From Amycolatopsis sp. QT-25 (GTDB lineage: Bacteria; Actinomycetota; Actinomycetes; Mycobacteriales; Pseudonocardiaceae): a DNA stretch of 64,000 bases. Shown here in pieces: positions 41,205 through 50,328 of this stretch (positions are counted from its first letter, which is position 1; every line of letters begins with the position of its first letter). Under the pieces are notes generated by a model, which was given only the letters and a program-made list of their open reading frames with translations, did no database searches and was not told the DNA's origin. Made by a program: the position numbers and the translations under genes. The stretch covers positions 7,378,001-7,442,000 of the forward strand of contig NZ_CP120210.1 in NCBI RefSeq assembly GCF_029369745.1, given 5' to 3'.

Positions 41205-42890
41205 ATGCGGCAACGACTGCCCCGTGTGCTGGCGCTTCCGGCCGCCGCGGCCCTGCTTCTGCTGACCGCGGCCCCGGCGACAGCCCAGACGATTCCCACC
41301 ACGCCGATCCCCGATCCGGCGAATCCGGGACAGCCGCCGATGTCGGCGCCGATCGGTCCGCAGCCGCTGGGCAAGGCCGTCGGTGACGCGGGAGCGGCCC
41401 TCGGCGTGCTGCGGCTGCTGCCGAACGCGGTGCCGACGAGCGCCATCCTTCCCGGAGCGGACAAGATGCTGCCGAAGCAGTCCGCGCTCGAGGCGGGGAT
41501 GGGACTGTCGAGCGCGCAGGCCAACTCCGAGGCCTACCTGAGTTACGAGAAGTCGATCGCGCAGTCGTCGCCGTTCGGCCTGTCCGCCGCGGGCAACGCG
41601 CCGCAGACGCCGGGCAGTCTCGTGCAGACGGCGATGCCGGACAACCCGAAGCCGATCAGCGGCGGCCTCAACGCGCCGAAGAACCCGCTGTTCAACCTCG
41701 GCCTGCTCAACGGTGAGGCGCACGCGCGCTGGAGCCCGACGCTCGGTCCGTGCGTCGGCACGATCGCCGACTCCAGCACGTCGATCGCGAACCTCGCGCT
41801 GCTGCCGACCATCCCGAACATCCCGGGCGCCGAGCAGCTCACCGAGGCTCCGGAGCAGCTCACGGCCGGTCTCAAGGCGCTTCCCGGTCCACTGGCGAGC
41901 TTGGGCGGTCTCCTTTCGGGCACCAGTGCCGGCGCCGACGGCAAGGGCGCCGTGCTGAGCCTGCCGAACACGCTGTCGTCGCGGTCGGTCGTGCGGCTCG
42001 TCGACATTCCCGGCTCGAAGAACAAGGCCGTCGAATCGACGTCGACCCTGCAGGCGGCCAGCATCGAATTGCTGAAGGGCACGCCGCTCGGCCTGACGAT
42101 CAAGGTCGTCAGCCAGCCGACGCTGCGTGTCACCTCGACGGGCGACAAGAAGACGTCGAAAGTCGAGTACACCGCACCGGTGCTGCAGATCGTCCGCGGC
42201 GACAAGGCCCTGTTCACCCTCGACGCGAACAACCCGACCAAGGACATCCCGATCGGCATCCCGCTGCCGTCCCTCAAGCAGGTCCCCGGGTTCGAGCAGC
42301 TGAAGAACGTGCCGGTCGTCGGCGGCCTCGCCGAGATGCTGAACGGTGCCACCAAACAGCTTCCGGGCGGCGAGGCCGGGAACGGGCTCACCCTCGACCT
42401 CGGCGTGCTGAAGCTGTCGATCGCCGGGCTGAATCAGAAGTCGAGCGACCTGACCTCGCCGTTCAAGGGCTTCCAGATGGGTGCCTCGGCGCGGCTGCTG
42501 GACCTGCAGATCCTGCCGACGACGGCGTTGCAGAAGGCGCTTCCGCCGGACGCCGCGAAGAAGCTGCCTTCGTCGCTGGCCCAGGTCTCGCTCGGTGAGC
42601 AGATCGCCCGCGCGTACGCACCGGCCGGTGGTGTCGAATGCGGCACCGCTCAGGTTCCTCCCGCCGGCAACAACGGGGGCGCGGCGCCGAAGGGGCCGGT
42701 CAAGAATCTGGCCTACACCAACGCGGCCTACGACACGGTGCCGATGTTCTGGTCGGGTACCGCGATGCTGCTGATCGGCGTCGTCCTCGTGGCGGCCATG
42801 CCTGGACGCCGCCGGCTTTCGGTGGTTCCCGTTCCGGTCGAGGAGAAGAAGCCGTTCAAGCCTTCGCCACGTCCGCGCTCGGAGGACTGA
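41205..42890 (+). CDS. Secreted, membrane-anchored protein of unknown function
   Basis: 561 residues. A clear signal peptide ends near ATAQ (residue 28). The mature part is Pro-, Leu- and Gly-rich with repeated hydrophobic short segments such as LNAPKNPLFNLGLLNG and LNGATKQLPGGEAG. Two Cys (near 184 and 480) may form a disulphide. A C-terminal helix (FWSGTAMLLIGVVLVAAMPG) and a basic tail (RRRLSVVPVPVEEKKPFKP) anchor the protein on the cytoplasmic side. Only weak choline-binding or adhesin-like resemblance; I do not recognise the family. It probably is a cell-surface protein conserved in Pseudonocardiaceae. Its terminator follows the stop. Confidence 0.75.
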   Translation: MRQRLPRVLALPAAAALLLLTAAPATAQTIPTTPIPDPANPGQPPMSAPIGPQPLGKAVGDAGAALGVLRLLPNAVPTSAILPGADKMLPKQSALEAGMGLSSAQANSEAYLSYEKSIAQSSPFGLSAAGNAPQTPGSLVQTAMPDNPKPISGGLNAPKNPLFNLGLLNGEAHARWSPTLGPCVGTIADSSTSIANLALLPTIPNIPGAEQLTEAPEQLTAGLKALPGPLASLGGLLSGTSAGADGKGAVLSLPNTLSSRSVVRLVDIPGSKNKAVESTSTLQAASIELLKGTPLGLTIKVVSQPTLRVTSTGDKKTSKVEYTAPVLQIVRGDKALFTLDANNPTKDIPIGIPLPSLKQVPGFEQLKNVPVVGGLAEMLNGATKQLPGGEAGNGLTLDLGVLKLSIAGLNQKSSDLTSPFKGFQMGASARLLDLQILPTTALQKALPPDAAKKLPSSLAQVSLGEQIARAYAPAGGVECGTAQVPPAGNNGGAAPKGPVKNLAYTNAAYDTVPMFWSGTAMLLIGVVLVAAMPGRRRLSVVPVPVEEKKPFKPSPRPRSED

Positions 42891-42952
42891 ACGGTCTTCT
42901 CACGCTCAGTCCACGTCTGAGAGGACCATCAGCACCTTGATCGCCTGAGGCT

Positions 42953-42992
42953 CAAGGGGCCTTCGCCGCTTCGACGCGGCGAAGGCCCCTTG
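42953..42992 (+). terminator. Rho-independent terminator after the secreted protein gene
   Basis: Arms CAAGGGGCCTTCGCCGC and GCGGCGAAGGCCCCTTG with a six-base loop, followed by CTCTCTTT. Confidence 0.8.
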
Positions 42993-43052
42993 CTCTCTTT
43001 AAATGCAGGGGAACGTCGCCGCCGCCGTCGTAAAACCCCGAATCCGCTTCAC

Positions 43053-43095
43053 TTACCCACAGCACTTGTCCACAACCCTCCCCACCTGTGGACAA
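43053..43095. promoter_or_regulatory. Cluster of DnaA boxes
   Basis: TTGTCCACA, the actinobacterial DnaA box, occurs exactly at 43066-43074 and exactly again in inverted orientation at 43087-43095 (TGTGGACAA). A third near-match, TTACCCACA, lies at 43053-43061. Two perfect 9-mers within 30 bp, in opposite directions, are unlikely by chance in a genome of this base composition. They occupy the convergent interval before the holB 3' end, away from any visible dnaA gene. Confidence 0.65.
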
Positions 43096-43197
43096 CTCCC
43101 GCGACCAGCCCCTTTCCCCCTCCACCCCCGGTAAACTGGACTCGGGGTCGCCCCCCTGGGACGGGCGGGGGGCTGGGGTGGCGCGGAGGGAGCAGGG

Positions 43198-44406
43198 TCA
43201 GCCTTGGCGCAGGGTGGTGACCATGGCTTCGACGGCGATTCGCGGCTTCACGTTCAGGTCGATGGCCTCACGGCATTCCAGGACGGCTTCGAGGCGGCGC
43301 AGGATCGAGTCCGGCGCCCAGGCGGAAGCGGCCCGCGCGATTTCCGAGGCGTGGTCGGGGTGGTTCAGTGTCGCGGCCGCACCGCTCGCGGTCACCAGCA
43401 CGTCCCGGTAGAACGCGGCCAGGTCCACCAGTGCGAGATCGAGGGTGTCCCGCTGCGTCCGGGTCGCGCGTGACTTCTGGCGTTTTTCGAGTTGCTTCAC
43501 AGCGGCTTCGGCGGCTCGTTTCGCCCCGGAAACGCCCTTCCCGATGCCGTCACCACCCATCGCGGTGCGGAGTTCGGAACGCTCGGCCTCGTCGCGGACC
43601 TTGCTCTCTTCGCCCGCGTCGGCCTCGGCCGCGCTGATCAGCTGATCGGCACAAGTGAACACATCGGCCGGACGGCGCAGGCCGAGCGGGATCCGCAGCA
43701 CCGTCGCCCGCCGCTGCCGGGCGGCCTCGTCGGTGGCGAGCCGTCGCGCGCGGCCGACATGTCCACTCGAGACGGACGCGGCCCACCGCGCACGCTCGGG
43801 ATCGAGGCCGTCCCGCTCGATCAGCACCTGCGCGATCGCCTCGGGCGGCGGCGTCCGCAACGTGACCAGGCGGCACCGCGAGCGGATCGTCACCGACACG
43901 TCGTCCGGGTGATCGGAGGGCGCGCACAACAGGAACACCGTGCGTTCCGGCGGTTCCTCGACGGCCTTCAGCAACGCGTTCGACGCGCCTTCGGTCAGCC
44001 TGTCGGCGTCCTCGATGACCACCACCTGCCACTTCCCGGTGGTCGGGCGGCGGGCGGCGGCCTGTACCAGAGCGCGCATTTCGGCGACGGAGATCGACAG
44101 GCCTTCGGGCGCGACGAGTTTGACGTCCGCGTGCGTGCCGGCGAGCACGGTGCGGCAGCCGAGGCATTCCCCGCATCCGGTGCCGGTGCCGCACTGCAAC
44201 GCCGCCGCGAAAACCCGCGCGGCGGTCGAGCGCCCCGAACCGGGCGGACCGGTGACCAGCCAGGCGTGCGTCATCGCGCCGGGCGCGACAGGCTGGTTCT
44301 CGACGATCCGCACGGCCGCCGCCGACGCCGAAGAAAGCGTGCGCGCGGCGGGCTCCTGGCCGACGAGCTGCTTCCAGACACCGATCAGCGCAGGGGCTTC
44401 CGTCAT
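43198..44406 (-). CDS. holB: DNA polymerase III subunit delta'
   Basis: 402 residues, non-catalytic clamp-loader subunit. The Walker A-like GPPGSGRST (53-61) has Arg in place of the ATP-binding Lys, as is common for delta'. A zinc module with Cys72, Cys78, Cys81 and Cys84 follows; SRC is seen in IRSRCRLVTLR. The start ATG overlaps the stop of the MFS/kinase-like gene (ATGA). In streptomycetes holB likewise follows an MFS-dTMP kinase fusion next to topA, so this is conserved synteny. Confidence 0.93.
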   Translation of the reverse strand: MTEAPALIGVWKQLVGQEPAARTLSSASAAAVRIVENQPVAPGAMTHAWLVTGPPGSGRSTAARVFAAALQCGTGTGCGECLGCRTVLAGTHADVKLVAPEGLSISVAEMRALVQAAARRPTTGKWQVVVIEDADRLTEGASNALLKAVEEPPERTVFLLCAPSDHPDDVSVTIRSRCRLVTLRTPPPEAIAQVLIERDGLDPERARWAASVSSGHVGRARRLATDEAARQRRATVLRIPLGLRRPADVFTCADQLISAAEADAGEESKVRDEAERSELRTAMGGDGIGKGVSGAKRAAEAAVKQLEKRQKSRATRTQRDTLDLALVDLAAFYRDVLVTASGAAATLNHPDHASEIARAASAWAPDSILRRLEAVLECREAIDLNVKPRIAVEAMVTTLRQG

Positions 44407-46457
44407 CTCACCTCGACCTTTTCCTCCGCCGGGGCGAGCCCGGCGAGCCTGCCGACGAGCACCGCGCGGATCGCGGTCCGCACCCGCTCACTCACCTCGT
44501 CCTCGGTGCCCTCCGCATCGACCACGACGTACCGGTCCGGGTCGGCGGCGGCCATTTCCGTGAGCAGATGCTGCACCCGCCACTGCGCGTCCAGCGATTC
44601 CGACTTCCGCATCACCATGCCGGGATCGGCGTCGAGCAGGACCGTGATGTCCGGCCGCAGCCGGTTGGTCGCCCAGTCGGCGAGGCCCTCGAGTTCCTGG
44701 CTGTCCAGCCCGGCGACCGCGGACAGATGCGCCAGCGGCGAGTCCACGAACCGTTCCATCACCACCACCGAACCGGCGTCGAGCGCGGGCTGGATATCCC
44801 GTTCGACGATGTCCGCCCGCACCGCGGCGGCGGCCAGCGCCTGCGCCCGCGCACCGGACAACGAAGCACCGGAGATCAGTTTCGCGAGCCGTTGGTCGTC
44901 CAGCGCCGGGTCGGCCGCCAGGACGACCGGACGCGTACCGGCGCGCAGCCATTCGGCCAGCCGCGCGGCCTGCATCTCGGTGTTGATCGCCCGCGTCCCC
45001 TCGAGCGCGATCAGCAGCCCGTTCACCCGGCGCGGGCTGCGGCGCAAGGCGTTGCGGAGGTCGGCGAGGATCGGCTCCGCCCGCCGGTCGTCCATCTGCC
45101 GGTAGGCGAAGATACCGGCGAGCAGCGCTAGGACTGCGCCGCCGATCATCACCGGCCGCGTGCCGTCGATCGTGATCGTGCTGCCCCACACGGAGATCGC
45201 GGTCGGCTGGACCAGGCTGATCAGCACCGGAACCAGCACCGTCGAACCGAACAGCACGATCTTCATCAGCGCTTGGTAGATCGCGTTGATCCGGCCGCGG
45301 ATGGAATCCTCGATCCGCGAGCCGATGATCGTCACGCCGGTCAGGAACGCCGTCCCGGCCCACACCCCGACGGCGGCGACGGCGACCAGCGAAACGGCGA
45401 GATGTGGTGAAAGCGCGACGACGACGAGAAACAGGCCCGCGGCGACGATCGAGATCCCGAAGAGCCGGTCGTGCGCGAGCCGCCGAGCGAGCTTCGGGGC
45501 CACCGCCATCCCGGTGGCGAGCCCGAGGAAGACGGCGAGCACGAGAAGGTTGAACGCCGCGTCACCGGCGAGCAGGCTGGACGAGTACGGCTTGGCCGAA
45601 CCGATCACCGCGCCACCGGCGGCGAAGGCGCCGAAAGCACCGATCATCAGCCCGCGCACCAGCGGCGTCGTCCGCACGAAGCGGGCGCCGTCGGCGATCA
45701 TCTGACGGAAGCCGAATTTCTCCTCGCCTGCCGCCTTGGGCTTGGGTTCCTCGACCGAGTGGACGTTGCGCAGCGAGAGCTCGGGGATCCGGGTGGCGAT
45801 CACGATCGCGCTGATCAGGTACAGCAGGCCGGTGATGACGACGGCGATCTTCGCGATACCGAGCTGGGCGTCGCCCTGGAAGAAGTGGAACGTGGTGTTG
45901 CTACCGGTGAGCACGGCGTTCGCCCCGGCCGCGGTGATCACCGCGAGGCCGTAGGTCATCACCATGCCGAGCTGGTTGGCCGTCTCGACCTGGTCCGGAC
46001 GGCGCAGCAGGTTCGGCACCGCCGCGTCCTTCGACGGGATCCACATCATCGCGCAGCAGCCGACCAGGAAGTTCCCGACGAACACCCACCACGGCGTGCC
46101 GACGAACGCGATCGACAGCAGGAATCCGCACCGGCCGAGGTCGCAGAGCACCATCACCTTGCGCCGGTCGAACCGGTCGGCGAGCAGCCCGCCGATCGGA
46201 GCGAACAGCAGCCCCGGCAGCAGCGACGTCAGCACGACACCGACGAACGCGAAGTTCTGCGCGGCGTAGTTGTCGGTCAGTTTGGTGACCAGGCCGGTCA
46301 GCGTCAGCAAGTTCAGCCAGTCCGCGACGCTGCACAGGTACGAGACACCCCAGATCCGGCGGAACGGCTTGATCGCCAGCACCCGCCGCACGCGGTACAT
46401 CGTGGAAGCGTCACGCCCCGCCGAAGAACCAGTGCCCGCTTCGGGCACCGACTGCAC
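44403..46457 (-). CDS. MFS transporter fused to a degenerate dTMP kinase-like domain
   Basis: 684 residues from GTG 46457 (a stop TAG lies just upstream in frame). Residues about 22-450 are a 12-helix MFS permease with the ADRFDRRKV loop motif. Residues about 475-684 align with thymidylate kinase, fused as in Streptomyces. The P-loop region, normally E-G-x-D-G-x-G-K-S/T, reads ALEGTRAINTEMQAARL, so the Lys and Gly residues are gone; the usual DRY/DRF motif is ERFVDSPLAHLS, and the REPGGT lid is not recognisable. The kinase half is therefore probably inactive, and another tmk must exist elsewhere. Confidence 0.82.
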   Translation of the reverse strand: MQSVPEAGTGSSAGRDASTMYRVRRVLAIKPFRRIWGVSYLCSVADWLNLLTLTGLVTKLTDNYAAQNFAFVGVVLTSLLPGLLFAPIGGLLADRFDRRKVMVLCDLGRCGFLLSIAFVGTPWWVFVGNFLVGCCAMMWIPSKDAAVPNLLRRPDQVETANQLGMVMTYGLAVITAAGANAVLTGSNTTFHFFQGDAQLGIAKIAVVITGLLYLISAIVIATRIPELSLRNVHSVEEPKPKAAGEEKFGFRQMIADGARFVRTTPLVRGLMIGAFGAFAAGGAVIGSAKPYSSSLLAGDAAFNLLVLAVFLGLATGMAVAPKLARRLAHDRLFGISIVAAGLFLVVVALSPHLAVSLVAVAAVGVWAGTAFLTGVTIIGSRIEDSIRGRINAIYQALMKIVLFGSTVLVPVLISLVQPTAISVWGSTITIDGTRPVMIGGAVLALLAGIFAYRQMDDRRAEPILADLRNALRRSPRRVNGLLIALEGTRAINTEMQAARLAEWLRAGTRPVVLAADPALDDQRLAKLISGASLSGARAQALAAAAVRADIVERDIQPALDAGSVVVMERFVDSPLAHLSAVAGLDSQELEGLADWATNRLRPDITVLLDADPGMVMRKSESLDAQWRVQHLLTEMAAADPDRYVVVDAEGTEDEVSERVRTAIRAVLVGRLAGLAPAEEKVEVR

Positions 46458-46576
46458 GCCCTCGCTGATACGCCCACCCCACTAGTCACGCGGCGCCGGG
46501 GTGCGACCCGGGTCACCGCCGGGTCCCCCGACCGTACGGCCAGGGTATCCCGATGGGTGAGGTCCGTCCGGACGGG

Positions 46577-47191
46577 TTACCCGAAGATCCCCGCGATGCT
46601 GTTGAAGAGGCTGGACAGTAGCTGGATCGCCAGGATCGCGAAGACGATCATGAGGGCGATCGCGATCATCACGCCGGTGGTGTTGGACGACGGCTTGCCG
46701 AGCCTCGGCATCTGCCTGGAACGCTTGACACGCCGCACTCGGACCTCGGCCTCTTCGTCGACCTCGACCGGCTCTTCCGGCTTGAAGCGGCGAGGTGGAC
46801 GGATCAGCTGAGACGGCCTGGACGGCCAGGTTCGCTGTTGGGGCAGGATCCCGATCGGCGCAGCGCCTTGCTCACCGACCGTGCTGACGATGTCGGTGGG
46901 CGGCCGGACGGCGGTGTGTTCGGCGCCGGGGCTCCCGGCGGGCTGCTCGTCCGCGAGCATGGCCGCGTTGACCATCCTGCTCACCATTTCGGGGTCGGGC
47001 TGGACCGGTCCCGGCACCTGGACGTGGACTTCGTCGGCTTCCACCGACGGATCCGCTTGGGCCGCGGTGCCGGTCGTGACCAGCCCGGACAGGGGGTCGG
47101 CGAACGTGTCGCCCGGAGGATCTGCCTGAGTGCCATCGCCCTTCACGACGTCGGGTGCATCGAAGAAGGGAGTTCCGCCCTTCCCGCTCAT
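46577..47191 (-). CDS. Small tail-anchored protein of unknown function
   Basis: 204 residues from ATG 47191. The first 165 residues are low-complexity and rich in Asp, Pro, Gln and Val; then a basic stretch (RRVKRSRQMPRLGK) precedes one C-terminal helix, GVMIAIALMIVFAILAIQLL. The arrangement gives a cytoplasmic N-terminus, with the C-terminus ending SSLFNSIAGIFG outside or in the membrane. I do not recognise the family. It ends a minus-strand set with a polytopic protein and two EspG-like proteins, so a role in an ESX-associated process is possible but unproven. Confidence 0.6.
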   Translation of the reverse strand: MSGKGGTPFFDAPDVVKGDGTQADPPGDTFADPLSGLVTTGTAAQADPSVEADEVHVQVPGPVQPDPEMVSRMVNAAMLADEQPAGSPGAEHTAVRPPTDIVSTVGEQGAAPIGILPQQRTWPSRPSQLIRPPRRFKPEEPVEVDEEAEVRVRRVKRSRQMPRLGKPSSNTTGVMIAIALMIVFAILAIQLLSSLFNSIAGIFG

Positions 47192-47204
47192 GGTGACCAC
47201 CTCA

Positions 47205-48425
47205 CTACGGAATGTCCTCTGCTTCCAGGGTAACTTTTTCGGGCGAACGCACATCCGCCCAATGGGCCAGATAAATGTCACGCGCCGCGAGGCTGATCTT
47301 CACATCCTCCAACAAAGGTTCGAAGAAAGAACGCCGGTACCGGGCATCTGTCGCGGTCGATGCGGCGAAGTACAGACCGGAGAAAACGGCGAGGAAGACG
47401 GAGACGTTCACCAGCGCGGAACTCACCGGAAGGGGGACACCCAACAGGGTGCCGGGCGCCGATTCGCGACCGGCGAACCCGGTCACGACCTCCGGCCGGA
47501 GCATCAGCACCCCGAACACGACGAAGAACGCGAACACCAGCACCCCGAAGGCCACGATCTGCACCGCCTGGGCGAGGAACAGCACCAAGGCGATGTTCAA
47601 GCGCTCGATCTTCGTCAGTGCGCGCCGATCGGGCGGGGGTGTCTCGTCGTCGAACGGCGTGCCGCGCAGGACGGGCGCCCCGGGTTCCACGGTCCAGGAC
47701 TTCGACTCCTTGATCTCGTCGGACAGCATCGACGCGAGGAACACCGCGCCGATCACCACGAGGAAGCCGACGACCAGCCACAACCGGCCGGGGGTCAGCC
47801 GCTCCACGGCCTGCCACAGCTCGGCGGTGAAGAAGCTGAACATCACCACCAGCAGGAGCAGGGGCAACGCCCGCGACGCCAGCGTGCCGATGGCCCGGAC
47901 CTGCGCGACCGCGCTCCGCGCCGCCCAGGTCAGGATCGAGCCGAGGCCGACGCGGACGAGCAGCATCAGCACGGCCAGCGCGACGAGATTGGCGAGGACG
48001 GCCGCCCAGAGCGGGTTCTCCCACGACACCAGCCCGGTGAGCCGTTCGCCGAACGGCAGCACGAGCAGCCAGAAGCCGATCGTCGCCGCCATCACGGCCA
48101 GCCGCACCCGGGCGCGACGCAGGGCCCGCAACAGCTTCGCCATCAGGCGACCGGCGATCACCGGCACGACGACCACGGCGAACGTCAGTGCCAGCACACC
48201 GAGGACGTACGCGAGACCGCTTTCGCGCATCCGGGCCGCGAGCACTTCTTCGGGGACGTCGAGCAACTTCAGCAAGCCCGCCAACAGCAGGTCGAGCAGG
48301 CTCAGGAACACCAGCCCGGGCGTCGAGCGGCGCAGCATGCCCGCTCCGCGCCTCCGCCGGTGGATGACCATCGGCAGTCCGCGCCGCCGGAACCACGCGT
48401 CGGCCGCCCGCCGGTCCAGGTCCAT
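47205..48425 (-). CDS. Polytopic membrane protein of unknown function
   Basis: 406 residues with about eight hydrophobic segments between residues 34 and 370 and long basic stretches between them, e.g. near residue 22 (IHRRRRGAGMLRR). No transporter signature is apparent. The C-terminus is hydrophilic (about residues 375-406, ISLAARDIYLAHWAD). It lies 13 bp upstream of the tail-anchored protein gene and 21 bp after an EspG-like gene, so the four genes form one operon. A membrane component for the two EspG-like proteins is conceivable. Confidence 0.65.
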   Translation of the reverse strand: MDLDRRAADAWFRRRGLPMVIHRRRRGAGMLRRSTPGLVFLSLLDLLLAGLLKLLDVPEEVLAARMRESGLAYVLGVLALTFAVVVVPVIAGRLMAKLLRALRRARVRLAVMAATIGFWLLVLPFGERLTGLVSWENPLWAAVLANLVALAVLMLLVRVGLGSILTWAARSAVAQVRAIGTLASRALPLLLLVVMFSFFTAELWQAVERLTPGRLWLVVGFLVVIGAVFLASMLSDEIKESKSWTVEPGAPVLRGTPFDDETPPPDRRALTKIERLNIALVLFLAQAVQIVAFGVLVFAFFVVFGVLMLRPEVVTGFAGRESAPGTLLGVPLPVSSALVNVSVFLAVFSGLYFAASTATDARYRRSFFEPLLEDVKISLAARDIYLAHWADVRSPEKVTLEAEDIP

Positions 48426-48446
48426 GCCCGCCCTCCTCGTCCACGG

Positions 48447-49229
48447 CTACGTCCGGCTCAAGTCCACCGCCTCGTGCAGCCAGCCCGCCAGTGCCCGGCG
48501 GTCCATTCCACCGAACATCAGCCACCCTTCGGAAGGGGCGGCGTACAACACGAACCTCCCCAGGTCGTTGTCGACGAGCACGAATCCGTAGTCCGGGTAC
48601 TCGGCGTTCAGGCCGCCGAAGGCGACCAGATCGAGGATCGCCGTCCCGGTCCGCGGCCGGTTCAGCGTGTCCCCGACCAGACCGACCTCCTCGTCCTGGC
48701 CGGGCAGCGGCACGCCGTGCCCGTCGATCCTGATGCGCATCGGCTCGGTCTCACCGGCGGGGACGTGCGGGAGCCCGCCGAACACCCGGGCTCCCAGCTC
48801 CCCGAAATCGCTCAGGCTGAACGTGGTCCGCCGTCCCGGCCGCATCCGCCAGACGACCGCCTGATGCCCGTCGCCGTAGCAGTCGACCCGCACCGCACGG
48901 GGCGCGGAGGCGAAGACACCGGTGAGGACGCCTCGCACCGAACCCCGCAGCATCACGCCGTGCATCCGGACCGCGGCCGGATGGATCTCGCCGTTCTCCA
49001 TCAACCCGGCCTCTTCGAGCATCGCCGCCTTGGCCGCGTACCGCTCGGCCTGGGTGACGAGATCCGCCGGCCCGTCGTAGGACGGGCACAGCCGGCGGAT
49101 CTCGTCGTCGGTGACGTCCGGGTCGTAGCCCAGGTACACGCTCCGTCGCTCGGGCACCGCGCGCAGCACCGGCTCGGCGGCCCGCCTCATCAGTTCCCGC
49201 ACCGTCGCGGGTTCAGCCGGTTCACGCAT
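48447..49229 (-). CDS. EspG-like protein
   Basis: 260 residues. The C-terminal third, YGFVLVDNDLGRFVLYAAP and then a Trp/Leu-rich stretch to AGWLHEAV, resembles EspG WFDT.GRY...L, and GSVRGVLTGVFA is shared with the adjacent paralogue. The N-terminus lacks the canonical DFLWE motif of the ESX EspG proteins at 19.6-21.4 kb, so this is a distant member or an EspG-like fold. It overlaps the upstream paralogue by eight bases. Confidence 0.6.
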   Translation of the reverse strand: MREPAEPATVRELMRRAAEPVLRAVPERRSVYLGYDPDVTDDEIRRLCPSYDGPADLVTQAERYAAKAAMLEEAGLMENGEIHPAAVRMHGVMLRGSVRGVLTGVFASAPRAVRVDCYGDGHQAVVWRMRPGRRTTFSLSDFGELGARVFGGLPHVPAGETEPMRIRIDGHGVPLPGQDEEVGLVGDTLNRPRTGTAILDLVAFGGLNAEYPDYGFVLVDNDLGRFVLYAAPSEGWLMFGGMDRRALAGWLHEAVDLSRT

Positions 49230-50013
49230 GGTTCTGCACCGCCTTCACGATCCACTGCTCGGCCGTCGACCGGCTGGCCGGGCCCCAGGTGAGCGTCCAG
49301 CGGCCGTCGCCGTCCATCGCCGCGCTGAACTGGTACCGGCCGAGGTCGTTGTCCACCAGGCCGAACGCGCCGTGGGGGTACTCGGCGAGGATGGCGTTCC
49401 GCACCGCGAGATCGACGAGGACCGTGCCGTGCCGCGGCCGCGAAGCACCCTCCCGGATCACCTCGACGGCCTCGCGGGCCCGCAACGGGATCAGCCCGCC
49501 CGCGTCCGTTTCGATGCGCACGGTCTCGCCGGTACCCGGCGGATGGTCGGGCAGCCCGTCGAACACCCAGCCCGGCAGCGCACTGAGGAAACCGGACCGC
49601 AGCCGCGCTCGCCTGCCCAGTTTGTTCAGCACCGTGGTGTAGTCCTCGTCGCCGAAGAACCGGACCTCCCACGGCTCCGCGCGGGACGGGAACACCCCGG
49701 TCACCACGCCGCGGATGAACCCGCCGCGCAGCGCTCGGTACAGCCCGACGGCCTCGGGCGTGACCTCACCGCCGGGGGCCAGCCCGATGGTCGCCATCCC
49801 GCTCACGAACCGGGTGTACTGCTCCACCTCCTCGGCCAGGGTGAGCCCTGGAGTCGGCTCCTCGTCGGCCAGCACCGGCGGCACGGCGAGCTGCGGGTCG
49901 TAGAACTCCATCACCGAGGGACGCTCCGGAACCTCGGCGGCCAGCGGGGCGATGACCTCGTCGATGACGTCGAAGACAGCGGTCGTTGAAGTGCTCACCC
50001 GACCATTGAACAC
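49222..50013 (-). CDS. EspG-like protein, tandem paralogue
   Basis: 263 residues from GTG 50013 (GTG 49998 is possible). It aligns with the next gene over most of its length: RGGFIRGVVTGVF, YGDxHQA/FFGDEDYTT, GLPDHPPGTGE, RPRHGTVLVDLAV, and the LVDNDLGRYQFS segment ending AEQWIVKAV. It opens with VFDVIDEVIAPLAAEV, again unlike canonical EspG. Tandem duplication within a four-gene operon located between topA and the MFS gene. Confidence 0.6.
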   Translation of the reverse strand: MFNGRVSTSTTAVFDVIDEVIAPLAAEVPERPSVMEFYDPQLAVPPVLADEEPTPGLTLAEEVEQYTRFVSGMATIGLAPGGEVTPEAVGLYRALRGGFIRGVVTGVFPSRAEPWEVRFFGDEDYTTVLNKLGRRARLRSGFLSALPGWVFDGLPDHPPGTGETVRIETDAGGLIPLRAREAVEVIREGASRPRHGTVLVDLAVRNAILAEYPHGAFGLVDNDLGRYQFSAAMDGDGRWTLTWGPASRSTAEQWIVKAVQNHA

Positions 50014-50260
50014 CCTGGTACCGACAATTTTTAGAACTTTTGTTCGAACGGGCGAGGTCGGTCGGCGAGCGGTCGGCGAGCGGTGTCCGGTCGCCGGATC
50101 CGGTCGTGACCACGGCCATCGAGACGGTCTCCGAACTCGGCTTCACCCGCGCGTGGCGAATAGGACCTGCCGAGCACCGGGCTCCTCTCGTACGCGCTTC
50201 GCGGCTTCGGCGTCAACGCGCCCTGTCGGCCGTCCCGCGCTCCCGACGGGACGTCCTCGA

Positions 50261-50315
50261 TGCAATGAAGGAGCCTTTCCTAGCAAAATTTGCTAGGAAA
50301 GGCCCCTTCATTGCA
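50261..50315. terminator. Long palindrome downstream of topA
   Basis: Left arm TGCAATGAAGGAGCCTTTCC continuing to AGCAAA, right arm TTTGCTAGGAAAGGCCCCTT to ATTGCA, one mismatch. It begins about 14 bp after the topA stop. The GCAATGAA core also opens the palindrome at 20532. Confidence 0.85.
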
Positions 50316-50328
50316 CTGGGGACAAGCG

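Noticed and set aside
44990..45010. Degenerate dTMP kinase P-loop as a sequencing frameshift
   Set aside because: The frame is continuous and the flanking residues align with the kinase family on both sides, so substitution rather than indel explains it.
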